Source: Auanema rhodensis (Eukaryota > Nematoda > Chromadorea > Rhabditida > Rhabditidae). Taken from it: a DNA stretch of 64,000 nt. How positions within the stretch are numbered: position 1 is the stretch's first letter; every line of letters begins with the position of its first letter. The position numbers were made by a program, and so were the translations under genes. The notes under the pieces were generated by a model that saw only the letters and a program-made list of their open reading frames with translations, was not told the DNA's origin and ran no database searches. The stretch is taken from positions 9,734,001 to 9,798,000 of the forward strand of contig OZ059899.1 of NCBI GenBank assembly GCA_964057225.1, in the 5' to 3' direction. Of the stretch, positions 29,758-43,692 are shown piece by piece.

Positions 29758-31191
29758 TAAATTTTTTTCATTTCACTTGTCATTTATAAAAATCGAATTT
29801 ATCTTCTTCAACGATTATTTTTGCAATGTGTCATAAGAATTTCATAGTTGAACAAAACGTTTTTTAAGAAGTTTTTTTGTTGTCAACATATATATTTTCC
29901 TGGAATTCGAAAGCATTTGGGATGGAAATTATAAAGAAAAGAACTAGTTCTTCCTACTTTAAAACAAACAATAAGAAATAAAATGAAAAAGATTGTTAGA
30001 TATCCAATTTAAACTTATACATTTACTTTGATAAAGAGCCTATTAGATTGAAATTTTATGTCTTACAGTTCTCCAACAGAACAGACTGATCCTGATTTTT
30101 CTACGATTACATAAAACTCTCGTTTGATATAAAAGCATATTGGATAGAAATTTCGAAAGCATTTTGGATGGAAATTAGAACGAAAAGAACTAGTTTTTTC
30201 TATTTTAAAACAAACAATAATAAACAAAATGAAAAGATTGTTAGATATCCAATTTTAACTTATACATTTACTTCGATGAAGAGCCTATTAGATTGAATTT
30301 TTATGTCTTACAGTTCTCCAACAGAACAGACTGATCCTGATTTTTCTACGATTACATAAAACTCTCGTTTGATATACAAAAAGGAGAGGAATAACGTTTC
30401 CAGGATATCAATGATATCGAATCTAGTGATATTGTAGAAAAATGTAATGTCAGCTCCATAGTTTTTCTCTTAATTTCTCTCATCACAATAGTCTTAGTTT
30501 TTTTTCATAAGAGTTTCTGAAATCTTAGTTGAACAAGGCAGTATATATATTTTCCTGGAATTCGAAAGCATTTGAGATGGAAATTATAAAGAAAAGAACT
30601 AGTTTTTCCTACTTTGAAACAAACAATAAGAAATAAAATGAAAAAGATTGTTAGATATCCAATTTAAACTTATACATTTACTTTGATAAAGAGCCTATTA
30701 GATTGAAATTTTATGTCTTACAGTTCTCCAACAGAACAGACTGATCCTGATTTTTCTACGATTACATAAAACTCTCGTTTGATATAAAAGCATATTGGAT
30801 AGAAATTTCGAAAGCATTTTGGATGGAAATTAGAACGAAAAGAACTAGTTTTTTCTATTTTAAAACAAACAATAATAAACAAAATGAAAAGATTGTTAGA
30901 TATCCAATTTTAACTTATACATTTACTTCGATGAAGAGCCTGTTAGATTGAATTTTTATGTCTTACAGTTCTCCAACAGAACAGACTGATCCTGATTTTT
31001 CTACGATTACATAAAACTCTCGTTTGATATACAAAAAGGAGAGGGATAACGTTTCCAGGATATCAATGATATTGAATCTAGTGATATTGTAGAAAAATGT
31101 AATGTCAGCTCCATAGTTTTTCTCTTAATTTCTCTCATCACAATAGTCTTAGTTTTTTTTCATAAGAGTTTCTGAAATCTTAGTTGAACAA

Positions 31192-31264
31192 GGCCGCGTG
31201 GCGCAATGGATAACGCGTCTGCCTACGGAGCAGAAGATTGTAGGTTCGAATCCTGCCGTGGTCG
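31192..31264 (+). tRNA. tRNA-Arg(ACG), copy 8
   Basis: Identical to copy 1, 1,507 bp after copy 7. The downstream flank has a short deletion (ACGATGTTTTTGC instead of ACGATTATTTTTGC), shared with the flank of copy 16 at 42767. Confidence 0.97.
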
Positions 31265-32864
31265 TAAATTTTTTTCATTTCACTTGTCATTTATAAAAAT
31301 CGAATTTATCTTCTTCAACGATGTTTTTGCAATGTGTCATAAGAATTTCATAGTTGAACAAAACGTTTTTTAAGAAGTTTTTTTGTTGTCAACATATATA
31401 TTTTCCTGGAATTCGAAAGCATTTGGGATGGAAATTAGAAAGAAAAGAACTAGTTTTTCCTACTTTAAAACAAACAATAAGAAATAAAATGAAAAAGATT
31501 GTTAGATATCCAATTTAAACTTATACATTTACTTTGATAAAGAGCCTATTAGATTGAAATTTTATGTCTTACAGTTCTCCAACAGAACAGACTGATCCTG
31601 ATTTTTCTACGATTACATAAAACTCTCGTTTGATATAAAAGCATATTGGATAGAAATTTCGAAAGCATTTTGGATGGAAATTAGAACGAAAAGAACTAGT
31701 TTTTTCTACTTCAAAACAAACAATAAGAAATAAAATGAAAAAGATTGTTAGATATCCAATTTAAACTTATACATTTACTTCGATAAGGAGCCTATTAGTT
31801 TGAAATTTCATGTCTTACAGTTCTCCAACAGAACAGACTGATCCTGATTTCTCTATGATTACATAAAACTCTCGTTTGATATACAAAATAGAGAGAAATA
31901 ACGTCTCCAGGATATCAATGATATCGAATCTAGTGATATTGTGGAAAAATGTAATGTCAGCTCCATAGTTTTTCTCTTAATTTCTCTCATCACAATAGTC
32001 TTAGTTTTTTTTCATAAGAGTTTCTGAAATCTTAGTTGAACAAGGCAGTATATATTTTTTTCTGGAATTCGAAAGCATTTGGGATAGAAATTAGAAAGAA
32101 AAGAACTAGTTTTTCCTACTTTAAAACAAACAATAAGAAATAAAATGAAAAAGATTGTTAGATATCCAATTTAAACTTATACATTTACTTCGATAAAGAG
32201 CCTATTAGTTGGAAATTTTATGTCTTACAGTTCTCCAACAGAACAGACTGATCCTGATTTCTCTATGATTACATAAAACTCTTGTTTGATATACAAAAAG
32301 GAGAGGAATAACGTTTCCAGGATATCAATGATATCGAATCTAGTGATATTGTAGAAAAATGTAATGTCAGCTCCATAGTTTTTCTCTTAATTTCTCTCAT
32401 CACAATAGTCTTAGTTTTTTTTCATAAGAGTTTCTGGAATCTTAGTTGAACAAGGCAGTTTATAATTTTTTCTGGAATTCGAAAGCATTTGGGATGGAAA
32501 TTAGAAAGAAAAGAACTAGTTTTTCCTACTTTAAAACAAACAATAAGAAATAAAGTGAAAAAGATTGTTAGATATCCAATTTAAACTTATACATTTACTT
32601 CGATAAAGAGCCTATTAGTCTGAAATTTTATGTCTTACAGTTCTCCAACAGAACAGACTGATCCTGATTTCTCTATGATTACATAAAACTCTCGTTTGAT
32701 ATACAAGAAGGAGAGGAATAACGTTTCCAGGATGTCAATGATATCGAATCCAGTGATATTGTAGAAAAATGTAATGTCAGCTCCATAGTTTTTCTCTTAA
32801 TTTCTCTCATCACAATAGTCTTAGTTTTTTTTTCATAAGAGTTTCTGAAATCTTAGTTGAACAA

Positions 32865-32937
32865 GGCCGCGTGGCGCAATGGATAACGCGTCTGCCTACG
32901 GAGCAGAAGATTGTAGGTTCGAATGCTGCCGTGGTCG
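32865..32937 (+). tRNA. tRNA-Arg(ACG), copy 9, G61 variant
   Basis: C61 to G at 32925. This breaks the G53-C61 pair that closes the T loop and changes the B box from GGTTCGAATCC to GGTTCGAATGC, a position important for TFIIIC binding. Probably poorly transcribed or unstable, which is inference from known tRNA rules. Confidence 0.93.
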
Positions 32938-34538
32938 TAAATTTTTTTCATTTCACTTGTCATTTATAAAAATCGAATTTATCTTCTTCAACGATTATTT
33001 TTGCAATGTGTCATAAGAATTTCATAGTTGAACAAAACGTTTTTTAAGAAGTTTTTTTGTTGTCAACATATATATTTTCCTGGAATTCGAAAGCATTTGG
33101 GATGGAAATTATAAAGAAAAGAACTAGTTTTTCCTACTTTAAAACAAACAATAAGAAATAAAATGAAAAAGATTGTTAGATATCCAATTTAAACTTATAC
33201 ATTTACTTTGATAAAGAGCCTATTAGATTGAAATTTTATGTCTTACAGTTCTCCAACAGAACAGACTGATCCTGATTTTTCTACGATTACATAAAACTCT
33301 CGTTTGATATAAAAGCATATTGGATAGAAATTTCGAAAGCATTTTGGATGGAAATTAGAACGAAAAGAACTAGTTTTTTCTACTTCAAAACAAACAATAA
33401 GAAATAAAATGAAAAAGATTGTTAGATATCCAATTTAAACTTATACATTTACTTCGATAAGGAGCCTATTAGTTTGAAATTTTATGTCTTACAGTTCTCC
33501 AACAGAACAGACTGATCCTGATTTCTCTATGATTACATAAAACTCTCGTTTGATATACAAAATAGAGAGAAATAACGTCTCCAGGATATCAATGATATCG
33601 AATCTAGTGATATTGTGGAAAAATGTAATGTCAGCTCCATAGTTTTTCTCTTAATTTCTCTCATCACAATAGTCTTAGTTTTTTTTCATAAGAGTTTCTG
33701 AAATCTTAGTTGAACAAGGCAGTATATATTTTTTTCTGGAATTCGAAAGCATTTGGGATAGAAATTAGAAAGAAAAGAACTAGTTTTTCCTACTTTAAAA
33801 CAAACAATAAGAAATAAAATGAAAAAGATTGTTAGATATCCAATTTAAACTTATACATTTACTTCGATAAAGAGCCTATTAGTTGGAAATTTTATGTCTT
33901 ACAGTTCTCCAACAGAACAGACTGATCCTGATTTCTCTATGATTACATAAAACTCTCGTTTGATATACAAAAAGGAGAGGAATAACGTTTCCAGGATATC
34001 AATGATATCGAATCTAGTGATATTGTAGAAAAATGTAATGTCAGCTCCATAGTTTTTCTCTTAATTTCTCTCATCACAATAGTCTTAGTTTTTTTTCATA
34101 AGAGTTTCTGGAATCTTAGTTGAACAAGGCAGTTTATAATTTTTTCTGGAATTCGAAAGCATTTGGGATGGAAATTAGAAAGAAAAGAACTAGTTTTTCC
34201 TACTTTAAAACAAACAATAAGAAATAAAGTGAAAAAGATTGTTAGATATCCAATTTAAACTTATACATTTACTTCGATAAAGAGCCTATTAGTCTGAAAT
34301 TTTATGTCTTACAGTTCTCCAACAGAACAGACTGATCCTGATTTCTCTATGATTACATAAAACTCTCGTTTGATATACAAGAAGGAGAGGAATAACGTTT
34401 CCAGGATGTCAATGATATCGAATCCAGTGATATTGTAGAAAAATGTAATGTCAGCTCCATAGTTTTTCTCTTAATTTCTCTCATCACAATAGTCTTAGTT
34501 TTTTTTTCATAAGAGTTTCTGAAATCTTAGTTGAACAA

Positions 34539-34611
34539 GGCCGCGTGGCGCAATGGATAACGCGTCTGCCTACGGAGCAGAAGATTGTAGGTTCGAATGC
34601 TGCCGTGGTCG
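34539..34611 (+). tRNA. tRNA-Arg(ACG), copy 10, G61 variant
   Basis: The same C61 to G change (34599) as copy 9, and the preceding 1,674 bp share the private variants of the preceding 1,673 bp block, so this arose by block duplication. Confidence 0.93.
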
Positions 34612-36044
34612 TAAATTTTTTTCATTTCACTTGTCATTTATAAAAATCGAATTTATCTTCTTCAACGATTATTTTTGCAATGTGTCATAAGAATTTCATA
34701 GTTGAACAAAACGTTTTTTAAGAAGTTTTTTTGTTGTCAACATATATATTTTCCTGGAATTCGAAAGCATTTGGGATGGAAATTATAAAGAAAAGAACTA
34801 GTTTTTCCTACTTTAAAACAAACAATAAGAAATAAAATGAAAAAGATTGTTAGATATCCAATTTAAACTTATACATTTACTTTGATAAAGAGCCTATTAG
34901 ATTGAAATTTTATGTCTTACAGTTCTCCAACAGAACAGACTGATCCTGATTTTTCTACGATTACATAAAACTCTCGTTTGATATAAAAGCATATTGGATA
35001 GAAATTTCGAAAGCATTTTGGATGGAAATTAGAACGAAAAGAACTAGTTTTTTCTATTTTAAAACAAACAATAATAAACAAAATGAAAAGATTGTTAGAT
35101 ATCCAATTTTAACTTATACATTTACTTCGATGAAGAGCCTATTAGATTGAATTTTATGTCTTACAGTTCTCCAACAGAACAGACTGATCCTGATTTTTCT
35201 ACGATTACATAAAACTCTCGTTTGATATACAAAAAGGAGAGGAATAACGTTTCCAGGATATCAATGATATCGAATCTAGTGATATTGTAGAAAAATGTAA
35301 TGTCAGCTCCATAGTTTTTCTCTTAATTTCTCTCATCACAATAGTCTTAGTTTTTTTTCATAAGAGTTTCTGAAATCTTAGTTGAACAAGGCAGTATATA
35401 TATTTTCCTGGAATTCGAAAGCATTTGAGATGGAAATTATAAAGAAAAGAACTAGTTTTTCCTACTTTGAAACAAACAATAAGAAATAAAATGAAAAAGA
35501 TTGTTAGATATCCAATTTAAACTTATACATTTACTTTGATAAAGAGCCTATTAGATTGAAATTTTATGTCTTACAGTTCTCCAACAGAACAGACTGATCC
35601 TGATTTTTCTACGATTACATAAAACTCTCGTTTGATATAAAAGCATATTGGATAGAAATTTCGAAAGCATTTTGGATGGAAATTAGAACGAAAAGAACTA
35701 GTTTTTTCTATTTTAAAACAAACAATAATAAACAAAATGAAATGATTGTTAGATATCCAATTTTAACTTATACATTTACTTCGATGAAGAGCCTGTTAGA
35801 TTGAATTTTTATGTCTTACAGTTCTCCAACAGAACAGACTGATCCTGATTTTTCTACGATTACATAAAACTCTCGTTTGATATACAAAAAGGAGAGGGAT
35901 AACGTTTCCAGGATATCAATGATATTGAATCTAGTGATATTGTAGAAAAATGTAATGTCAGCTCCATAGTTTTTCTCTTAATTTCTCTCATCACAATAGT
36001 CTTAGTTTTTTTTCATAAGAGTTTCTGAAATCTTAGTTGAACAA

Positions 36045-36117
36045 GGCCGCGTGGCGCAATGGATAACGCGTCTGCCTACGGAGCAGAAGATTGTAGGTTC
36101 GAATCCTGCCGTGGTCG
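36045..36117 (+). tRNA. tRNA-Arg(ACG), copy 11
   Basis: Gene identical to copy 1. The terminator differs: TAAATTGTTTTC leaves only four consecutive T. The same flank occurs at copy 22. Confidence 0.96.
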
Positions 36118-36897
36118 TAAATTGTTTTCATTTCACTTGTCATTTATAAAAATCGAATTTATCTTCTTCAACGATATTTTTGCAATGTGTCATAAGAATT
36201 TCATAGTTGAACAAAACGTTTTTTAAGAAGTTTTTTTGTTGTCAACATATATATTTTCCTGGAATTCGAAAGCATTTGGGATGGAAATTAGAAAGAAAAG
36301 AACTAGTTTTTCCTACTTTAAAACAAACAATAAGAAATAAAATGAAAAAGATTGTTAGATATCCAATTTAAACTTATACATTTACTTTGATAAAGAGCCT
36401 ATTAGATTGAAATTTTATGTCTTACAGTTCTCCAACAGAACAGACTGATCCTGATTTTTCTACGATTACATAAAACTCTCGTTTGATATAAAAGCATATT
36501 GGATAGAAATTTCGAAAGCATTTTGGATGGAAATTAGAACGAAAAGAACTAGTTTTTTCTATTTTAAAACAAACAATAATAAACAAAATGAAACGATTGT
36601 TAGATATCCAATTTTAACTTATACATTTACTTCGATGAAGAGCCTATTAGATTGAATTTTTATGTCTTACAGTTCTCCAACAGAACAGACTGATCCTGAT
36701 TTTTCTACGATTACATAAAACTCTCGTTTGATATACAAAAAGAAGAGGAATAACGTTTCCAGGATATCAATGATATCGAATCTAGTGATATTGTAGAAAA
36801 ATGTAATGTCAGCTCCATAGGTTTTCTCTTAATTTCTCTCATCACAATATTCTTAGTTTTTTTTCTCATAAGAGTTTCTGAAATCTTAGTTGAACAA

Positions 36898-36970
36898 GGC
36901 CGCGTGGCGCAATGGATAACGCGTCTGCCTACGGAGCAGAAGATTGTAGGTTCGAATCCTGCCGTGGTCG
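36898..36970 (+). tRNA. tRNA-Arg(ACG), copy 12
   Basis: Identical to copy 1, 853 bp after copy 11 with no tRNA-less unit between. Confidence 0.97.
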
Positions 36971-38325
36971 TAAATTTTTTTCATTTCACTTGTCATTTAT
37001 AAAAATCGAATTTATCTTCTTCAACGATTATTTTTGCAATGTGTCATAAGAATTTCTTAGTTGAACAAAACGTTTTTTGAGAAGTTTTTTTGTTGGCAAC
37101 ATATATATTTTCCTGGAATTCGAAAGCATTTGGGATGGAAATTAGAAAGAAAAGAACTAGTTTTTCCTACTTCAAAACAAACAATAAGAAATAAAATGAA
37201 AAAGATTGTTAGATATCCAATTTAAACTTATACATTTACTTCGATAAGGAGCCTATTAGTTTGAAATTTTATGTCTTACAGTTCTCCAACAGAACAGACT
37301 GATCCTGATTTCTCTATGATTACATAAAACTCTCGTTTGATATACAAAATAGAGAGAAATAACGTCTCCAGGATATCAATGATATCGAATCTAGTGATAT
37401 TGTGGAAAAATGTAATGTCAGCTCCATAGTTTTTCTCTTAATTTCTCTCATCACAATAGTCTTAGTTTTTTTTCATAAGAGTTTCTGAAATCTTAGTTGA
37501 ACAAGGCAGTATATATTTTTTTCTGGAATTCGAAAGCATTTGGGATAGAAATTAGAAAGAAAAGAACTAGTTTTTCCTACTTTAAAACAAACAATAAGAA
37601 ATAAAATGAAAAAGATTGTTAGATATCCAATTTAAACTTATACATTTACTTCGATAAAGAGCCTATTAGTTGGAAATTTTATGTCTTACAGTTCTCCAAC
37701 AGAACAGACTGATCCTGATTTCTCTATGATTACATAAAACTCTCGTTTGATATACAAAAAGGAGAGGAATAACGTTTCCAGGATATCAATGATATCGAAT
37801 CTAGTGATATTGTAGAAAAATGTAATGTCAGCTCCATAGTTTTTCTCTTAATTTCTCTCATCACAATAGTCTTAGTTTTTTTTCATAAGAGTTTCTGGAA
37901 TCTTAGTTGAACAAGGCAGTATATAATTTTTTCTGGAATTCGAAAGCATTTGGGATGGAAATTAGAAAGAAAAGAACTAGTTTTTCCTACTTTAAAACAA
38001 ACAATAAGAAATAAAGTGAAAAAGATTGTTAGATATCCAATTTAAACTTATACATTTACTTCGATAAAGAGCCTATTAGTCTGAAATTTTATGTCTTACA
38101 GTTCTCCAACAGAACAGACTGATCCTGATTTCTCTATGATTACATAAAACTCTCGTTTGATATACAAGAAGGAGAGGAATAACGTTTCCAGGATGTCAAT
38201 GATATCGAATCCAGTGATATTGTAGAAAAATGTAATGTCAGCTCCATAGTTTTTCTCTTAATTTCTCTCATCACAATAGTCTTAGTTTTTTTTTCATAAG
38301 AGTTTCTGAAATCTTAGTTGAACAA

Positions 38326-38398
38326 GGCCGCGTGGCGCAATGGATAACGCGTCTGCCTACGGAGCAGAAGATTGTAGGTTCGAATGCTGCCGTGGTCG
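38326..38398 (+). tRNA. tRNA-Arg(ACG), copy 13, G61 variant
   Basis: Third carrier of C61 to G (38386), with the same predicted loss of the T-stem closing pair and altered B box. It is preceded by two tRNA-less units (37505, 37915). Confidence 0.93.
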
Positions 38399-39831
38399 TA
38401 AATTTTTTTCATTTCACTTGTCATTTATAAAAATCGAATTTATCTTCTTCAACGATTATTTTTGCAATGTGTCATAAGAATTTCATAGTTGAACAAAACG
38501 TTTTTTAAGAAGTTTTTTTGTTGTCAACATATATATTTTCCTGGAATTCGAAAGCATTTGGGATGGAAATTATAAAGAAAAAAACTAGTTTTTCCTACTT
38601 TAAAACAAACAATAAGAAATAAAATGAAAAAGATTGTTAGATATCCAATTTAAACTTATACATTTACTTTGATAAAGAGCCTATTAGATTGAAATTTTAT
38701 GTCTTACAGTTCTCCAACAGAACAGACTGATCCTGATTTTTCTACGATTACATAAAACTCTCGTTTGATATAAAAGCATATTGGATAGAAATTTCGAAAG
38801 CATTTTGGATGGAAATTAGAACGAAAAGAACTAGTTTTTTCTATTTTAAAACAAACAATAATAAACAAAATGAAAAGATTGTTAGATATCCAATTTTAAC
38901 TTATACATTTACTTCGATGAAGAGCCTATTAGATTGAATTTTATGTCTTACAGTTCTCCAACAGAACAGACTGATCCTGATTTTTCTACGATTACATAAA
39001 ACTCTCGTTTGATATACAAAAAGGAGAGGAATAACGTTTCCAGGATATCAATGATATCGAATCTAGTGATATTGTAGAAAAATGTAATGTCAGCTCCATA
39101 GTTTTTCTCTTAATTTCTCTCATCACAATAGTCTTAGTTTTTTTTCATAAGAGTTTCTGAAATCTTAGTTGAACAAGGCAGTATATATATTTTCCTGGAA
39201 TTCGAAAGCATTTGAGATGGAAATTATAAAGAAAAGAACTAGTTTTTCCTACTTTGAAACAAACAATAAGAAATAAAATGAAAAAGATTGTTAGATATCC
39301 AATTTAAACTTATACATTTACTTTGATAAAGAGCCTATTAGATTGAAATTTTATGTCTTACAGTTCTCCAACAGAACAGACTGATCCTGATTTTTCTACG
39401 ATTACATAAAACTCTCGTTTGATATAAAAGCATATTGGATAGAAATTTCGAAAGCATTTTGGATGGAAATTAGAACGAAAAGAACTAGTTTTTTCTATTT
39501 TAAAACAAACAATAATAAACAAAATGAAAAGATTGTTAGATATCCAATTTTAACTTATACATTTACTTCGATGAAGAGCCTGTTAGATTGAATTTTTATG
39601 TCTTACAGTTCTCCAACAGAACAGACTGATCCTGATTTTTCTACGATTACATAAAACTCTCGTTTGATATACAAAAAGGAGAGGGATAACGTTTCCAGGA
39701 TATCAATGATATTGAATCTAGTGATATTGTAGAAAAATGTAATGTCAGCTCCATAGTTTTTCTCTTAATTTCTCTCATCACAATAGTCTTAGTTTTTTTT
39801 CATAAGAGTTTCTGAAATCTTAGTTGAACAA

Positions 39832-39904
39832 GGCCGCGTGGCGCAATGGATAACGCGTCTGCCTACGGAGCAGAAGATTGTAGGTTCGAATCCTGCCGTG
39901 GTCG
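39832..39904 (+). tRNA. tRNA-Arg(ACG), copy 14
   Basis: Identical to copy 1, 1,506 bp after copy 13. Confidence 0.97.
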
Positions 39905-40684
39905 TAAATTTTTTTCATTTCACTTGTCATTTATAAAAATCGAATTTATCTTCTTCAACGATTATTTTTGCAATGTGTCATAAGAATTTCTTAGTTGAAC
40001 AAAACGTTTTTTGAGAAGTTTTTTTGTTGTCAACATATATATTTTCCTGGAATTCGAAAGCATTTGGGATGGAAATTAGAAAGAAAAGAACTAGTTTTTC
40101 CTACTTTAAAACAAACAATAAGAAATAAAATGAAAAAGATTGTTAGATATCCAATGTAAACTTATACATTTACTTTGATAAAGAGCCTATTAGATTGAAA
40201 TTTTATGTCTTACAGTTCTCCAACAGAACAGACTGATCCTGATTTTTCTACGATTACATAAAACTCTCGTTTGATATAAAAGCATATTGGATAGAAATTT
40301 CGAAAGCATTTTGGATGGAAATTAGAACGAAAAGAACTAGTTTTTTCTATTTTAAAACAAACAATAATAAACAAAATGAAACGATTGTTAGATATCCAAT
40401 TTTAACTTATACATTTACTTCGATGAAGAGCCTATTAGATTGAATTTTTATGTCTTACAGTTCTCCAACAGAACAGACTGATCCTGATTTTTCTACGATT
40501 ACATAAAACTCTCGTTTGATATACAAAAAGAAGAGGAATAACGTTTCCAGGATATCAATGATATCGAATCTAGTGATATTGTAGAAAAATGTAATGTCAG
40601 CTCCATAGGTTTTCTCTTAATTTCTCTCATCACAATATTCTTAGTTTTTTTCTCATAAGAGTTTCTGAAATCTTAGTTGAACAA

Positions 40685-40757
40685 GGCCGCGTGGCGCAAT
40701 GGATAACGCGTCTGCCTACGGAGCAGAAGATTGTAGGTTCGAATCCTGCCGTGGTCG
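40685..40757 (+). tRNA. tRNA-Arg(ACG), copy 15
   Basis: Identical to copy 1, 853 bp after copy 14. Three tRNA-less units follow (41292, 41702, 42112). Confidence 0.97.
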
Positions 40758-42766
40758 TAAATTTTTTTCATTTCACTTGTCATTTATAAAAATCGAATTT
40801 ATCTTCTTCAACGATTATTTTTGCAATGTGTCATAAGAATTTCTTAGTTGAACAAAACGTTTTTTGAGAAGTTTTTTTGTTGTCAACATATATATTTTCC
40901 TGGAATTCGAAAGCATTTGGGATGGAAATTAGAAAGAAAAGAACTAGTTTTTCCTACTTCAAAACAAACAATAAGAAATAAAATGAAAAAGATTGTTAGA
41001 TATCCAATTTAAACTTATACATTTACTTCGATAAGGTGCCTATTAGTTTGAAATTTTATGTCTTACAGTTCTCCAACAGAACAGACTGATCCTGATTTCT
41101 CTAAGATTACATAAAACTCTCGTTTGATATACAAAATAGAGAGAAATAACGTCTCCAGGATATCAATGATATCAAATCTAGTGATATTGTAGAAAAATGT
41201 AATGTCAGCTCCATAGTTTTTCTCTTAATTTCTCTCATCACAATAGTCTTAGTTTTTTTTCATAAGAGTTTCTGAAATCTTAGTTGAACAAGGCAGTATA
41301 TATTTTTTTCTGGAATTCGAAAGCATTTGGGATAGAAATTAGAAAGAAAAGAACTAGTTTTTCCTACTTTAAAACAAACAATAAGAAATAAAATGAAAAA
41401 GATTGTTAGATATCCAATTTAAACTTATACATTTACTTCGATAAAGAGCCTATTAGTTTGAAATTTTATGTCTTACAGTTCTCCAACAGAACAGACTGAT
41501 CCTGATTTCTCTATGATTACATAAAACTCTCGTTCGATATACAAAATAGAGAGGAATAACGTTTCCAGGATATCAATGATATCGAATTCAGTGATATTGT
41601 AGAAAAATGTAATGTCAGCTCCATAGTTTTTCTCTTAATTTCTCTCATCACAATAGTCTTAGTTTTTTTTCATAAGAGTTTCTGAAATCTTAGTTGAACA
41701 AGGCAGTATATATTTTTTTCTGGAATTCGAAAGCATTTGGGATAGAAATTAGAAAGAAAAGAACTAAGTTTTCCTACTTTAAAACAAACAATAAGAAATA
41801 AAATGAAAAAGATTGTTAGATATCCAATTTAAACTTATACATTTACTTCGATAAAGAGCCTATTAGTTTGAAATTTTATGTCTTACAGTTCTCCAACAGA
41901 ACAGACTGATCCTGATTTCTCTATGATTACATAAAACTCTCGTTTGATATACAAAAAGGAGAGGAATAACGTTTCCAGGATATCAATGATATGGAATCTA
42001 GTGATATTGTAGAAAAATGTAATGTCAGCTCCATAGTTTTTCTCTTAATTTCTCTCATCACAATAGTCTTAGTTTTTTTTCATAAGAGTTTCTGGAATCT
42101 TAGTTGAACAAGGCAGTATATATTTTTTTCTGGAATTCGAAAGCATTTGAGATGGAAATTAGAAAGAAAAGAACTAGTTTTTCCTACTTTAAAACAAACA
42201 ATAAGAAATAAAGTGAAAAAGATTGTTAGATATCCAATTTAAACTTATACATTTACTTCGATAAAGAGCCTATTAGTTTGAAATTTTATGTCTTACAGTT
42301 CTCCAACAGAACAGACTGATCCTGATTTTTCTACGATTACATAAAACTCTCGTTTGATATAAAAGCATATTGGATAGAAATTTCGAAAGCATTTTGGATG
42401 GAAATTAGAACGAAAAGAACTAGTTTTTTCTATTTTAAAACAAACAATAATAAACAAAATGAAAAGATTGTTAGATAACCAATTTTAACTTATACATTTA
42501 CTTCGATGAAGAGCCTGTTAGATTGAATTTTTATGTCTTACAGTTCTCCAACAGAACAGACTGATCCTGATTTTTCTACGATTACATAAAACTCTCGTTT
42601 GATATACAAAAAGGAGAGGGATAACGTTTCCAGGATATCAATGATATTGAATCTAGTGATATTGTAGAAAAATGTAATGTCAGCTCCATAGTTTTTCTCT
42701 TAATTTCTCTCATCACAATAGTCTTAGTTTTTTTTCATAAGAGTTTCTGAAATCTTAGTTGAACAA

Positions 42767-42839
42767 GGCCGCGTGGCGCAATGGATAACGCGTCTGCCTA
42801 CGGAGCAGAAGATTGTAGGTTCGAATCCTGCCGTGGTCG
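42767..42839 (+). tRNA. tRNA-Arg(ACG), copy 16
   Basis: Identical to copy 1, 2,082 bp after copy 15. Its flank shares the ACGATGTTTTTGC deletion with copy 8. Confidence 0.97.
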
Positions 42840-43619
42840 TAAATTTTTTTCATTTCACTTGTCATTTATAAAAATCGAATTTATCTTCTTCAACGATGTT
42901 TTTGCAATGTGTCATAAGAATTTCATAGTTGAACAAAACGTTTTTTAAGAAGTTTTTTTGTTGTCAACATATATATTTTCCTGGAATTCGAAAGCATTTG
43001 GGATGGAAATTAGAAAGAAAAGAACTAGTTTTTCCTACTTTAAAACAAACAATAAGAAATAAAATGAAAAAGATTGTTAGATATCCAATTTAAACTTATA
43101 CATTTACTTTGATAAAGAGCCTATTAGATTGAAATTTTATGTCTTACAGTTCTCCAACAGAACAGACTGATCCTGATTTTTCTACGATTACATAAAACTC
43201 TCGTTTGATATAAAAGCATATTGGATAGAAATTTCGAAAGCATTTTGGATGGAAATTAGAACGAAAAGAACTAGTTTTTTCTATTTTAAAACAAACAATA
43301 ATAAACAAAATGAAACGATTGTTAGATATCCAATTTTAACTTATACATTTACTTCGATGAAGAGCCTATTAGATTGAATTTTTATGTCTTACAGTTCTCC
43401 AACAGAACAGACTGATCCTGATTTTTCTACGATTACATAAAACTCTCGTTTGATATACAAAAAGAAGAGGAATAACGTTTCCAGGATATCAATGATATCG
43501 AATCTAGTGATATTGTAGAAAAATGTAATGTCAGCTCCATAGGTTTTCTCTTAATTTCTCTCATCACAATATTCTTAGTTTTTTTTCTCATAAGAGTTTC
43601 TGAAATCTTAGTTGAACAA

Positions 43620-43692
43620 GGCCGCGTGGCGCAATGGATAACGCGTCTGCCTACGGAGCAGAAGATTGTAGGTTCGAATCCTGCCGTGGTCG
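43620..43692 (+). tRNA. tRNA-Arg(ACG), copy 17
   Basis: Identical to copy 1, 853 bp after copy 16. Four tRNA-less units follow (44227, 44637, 45047, 45457). Confidence 0.97.
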
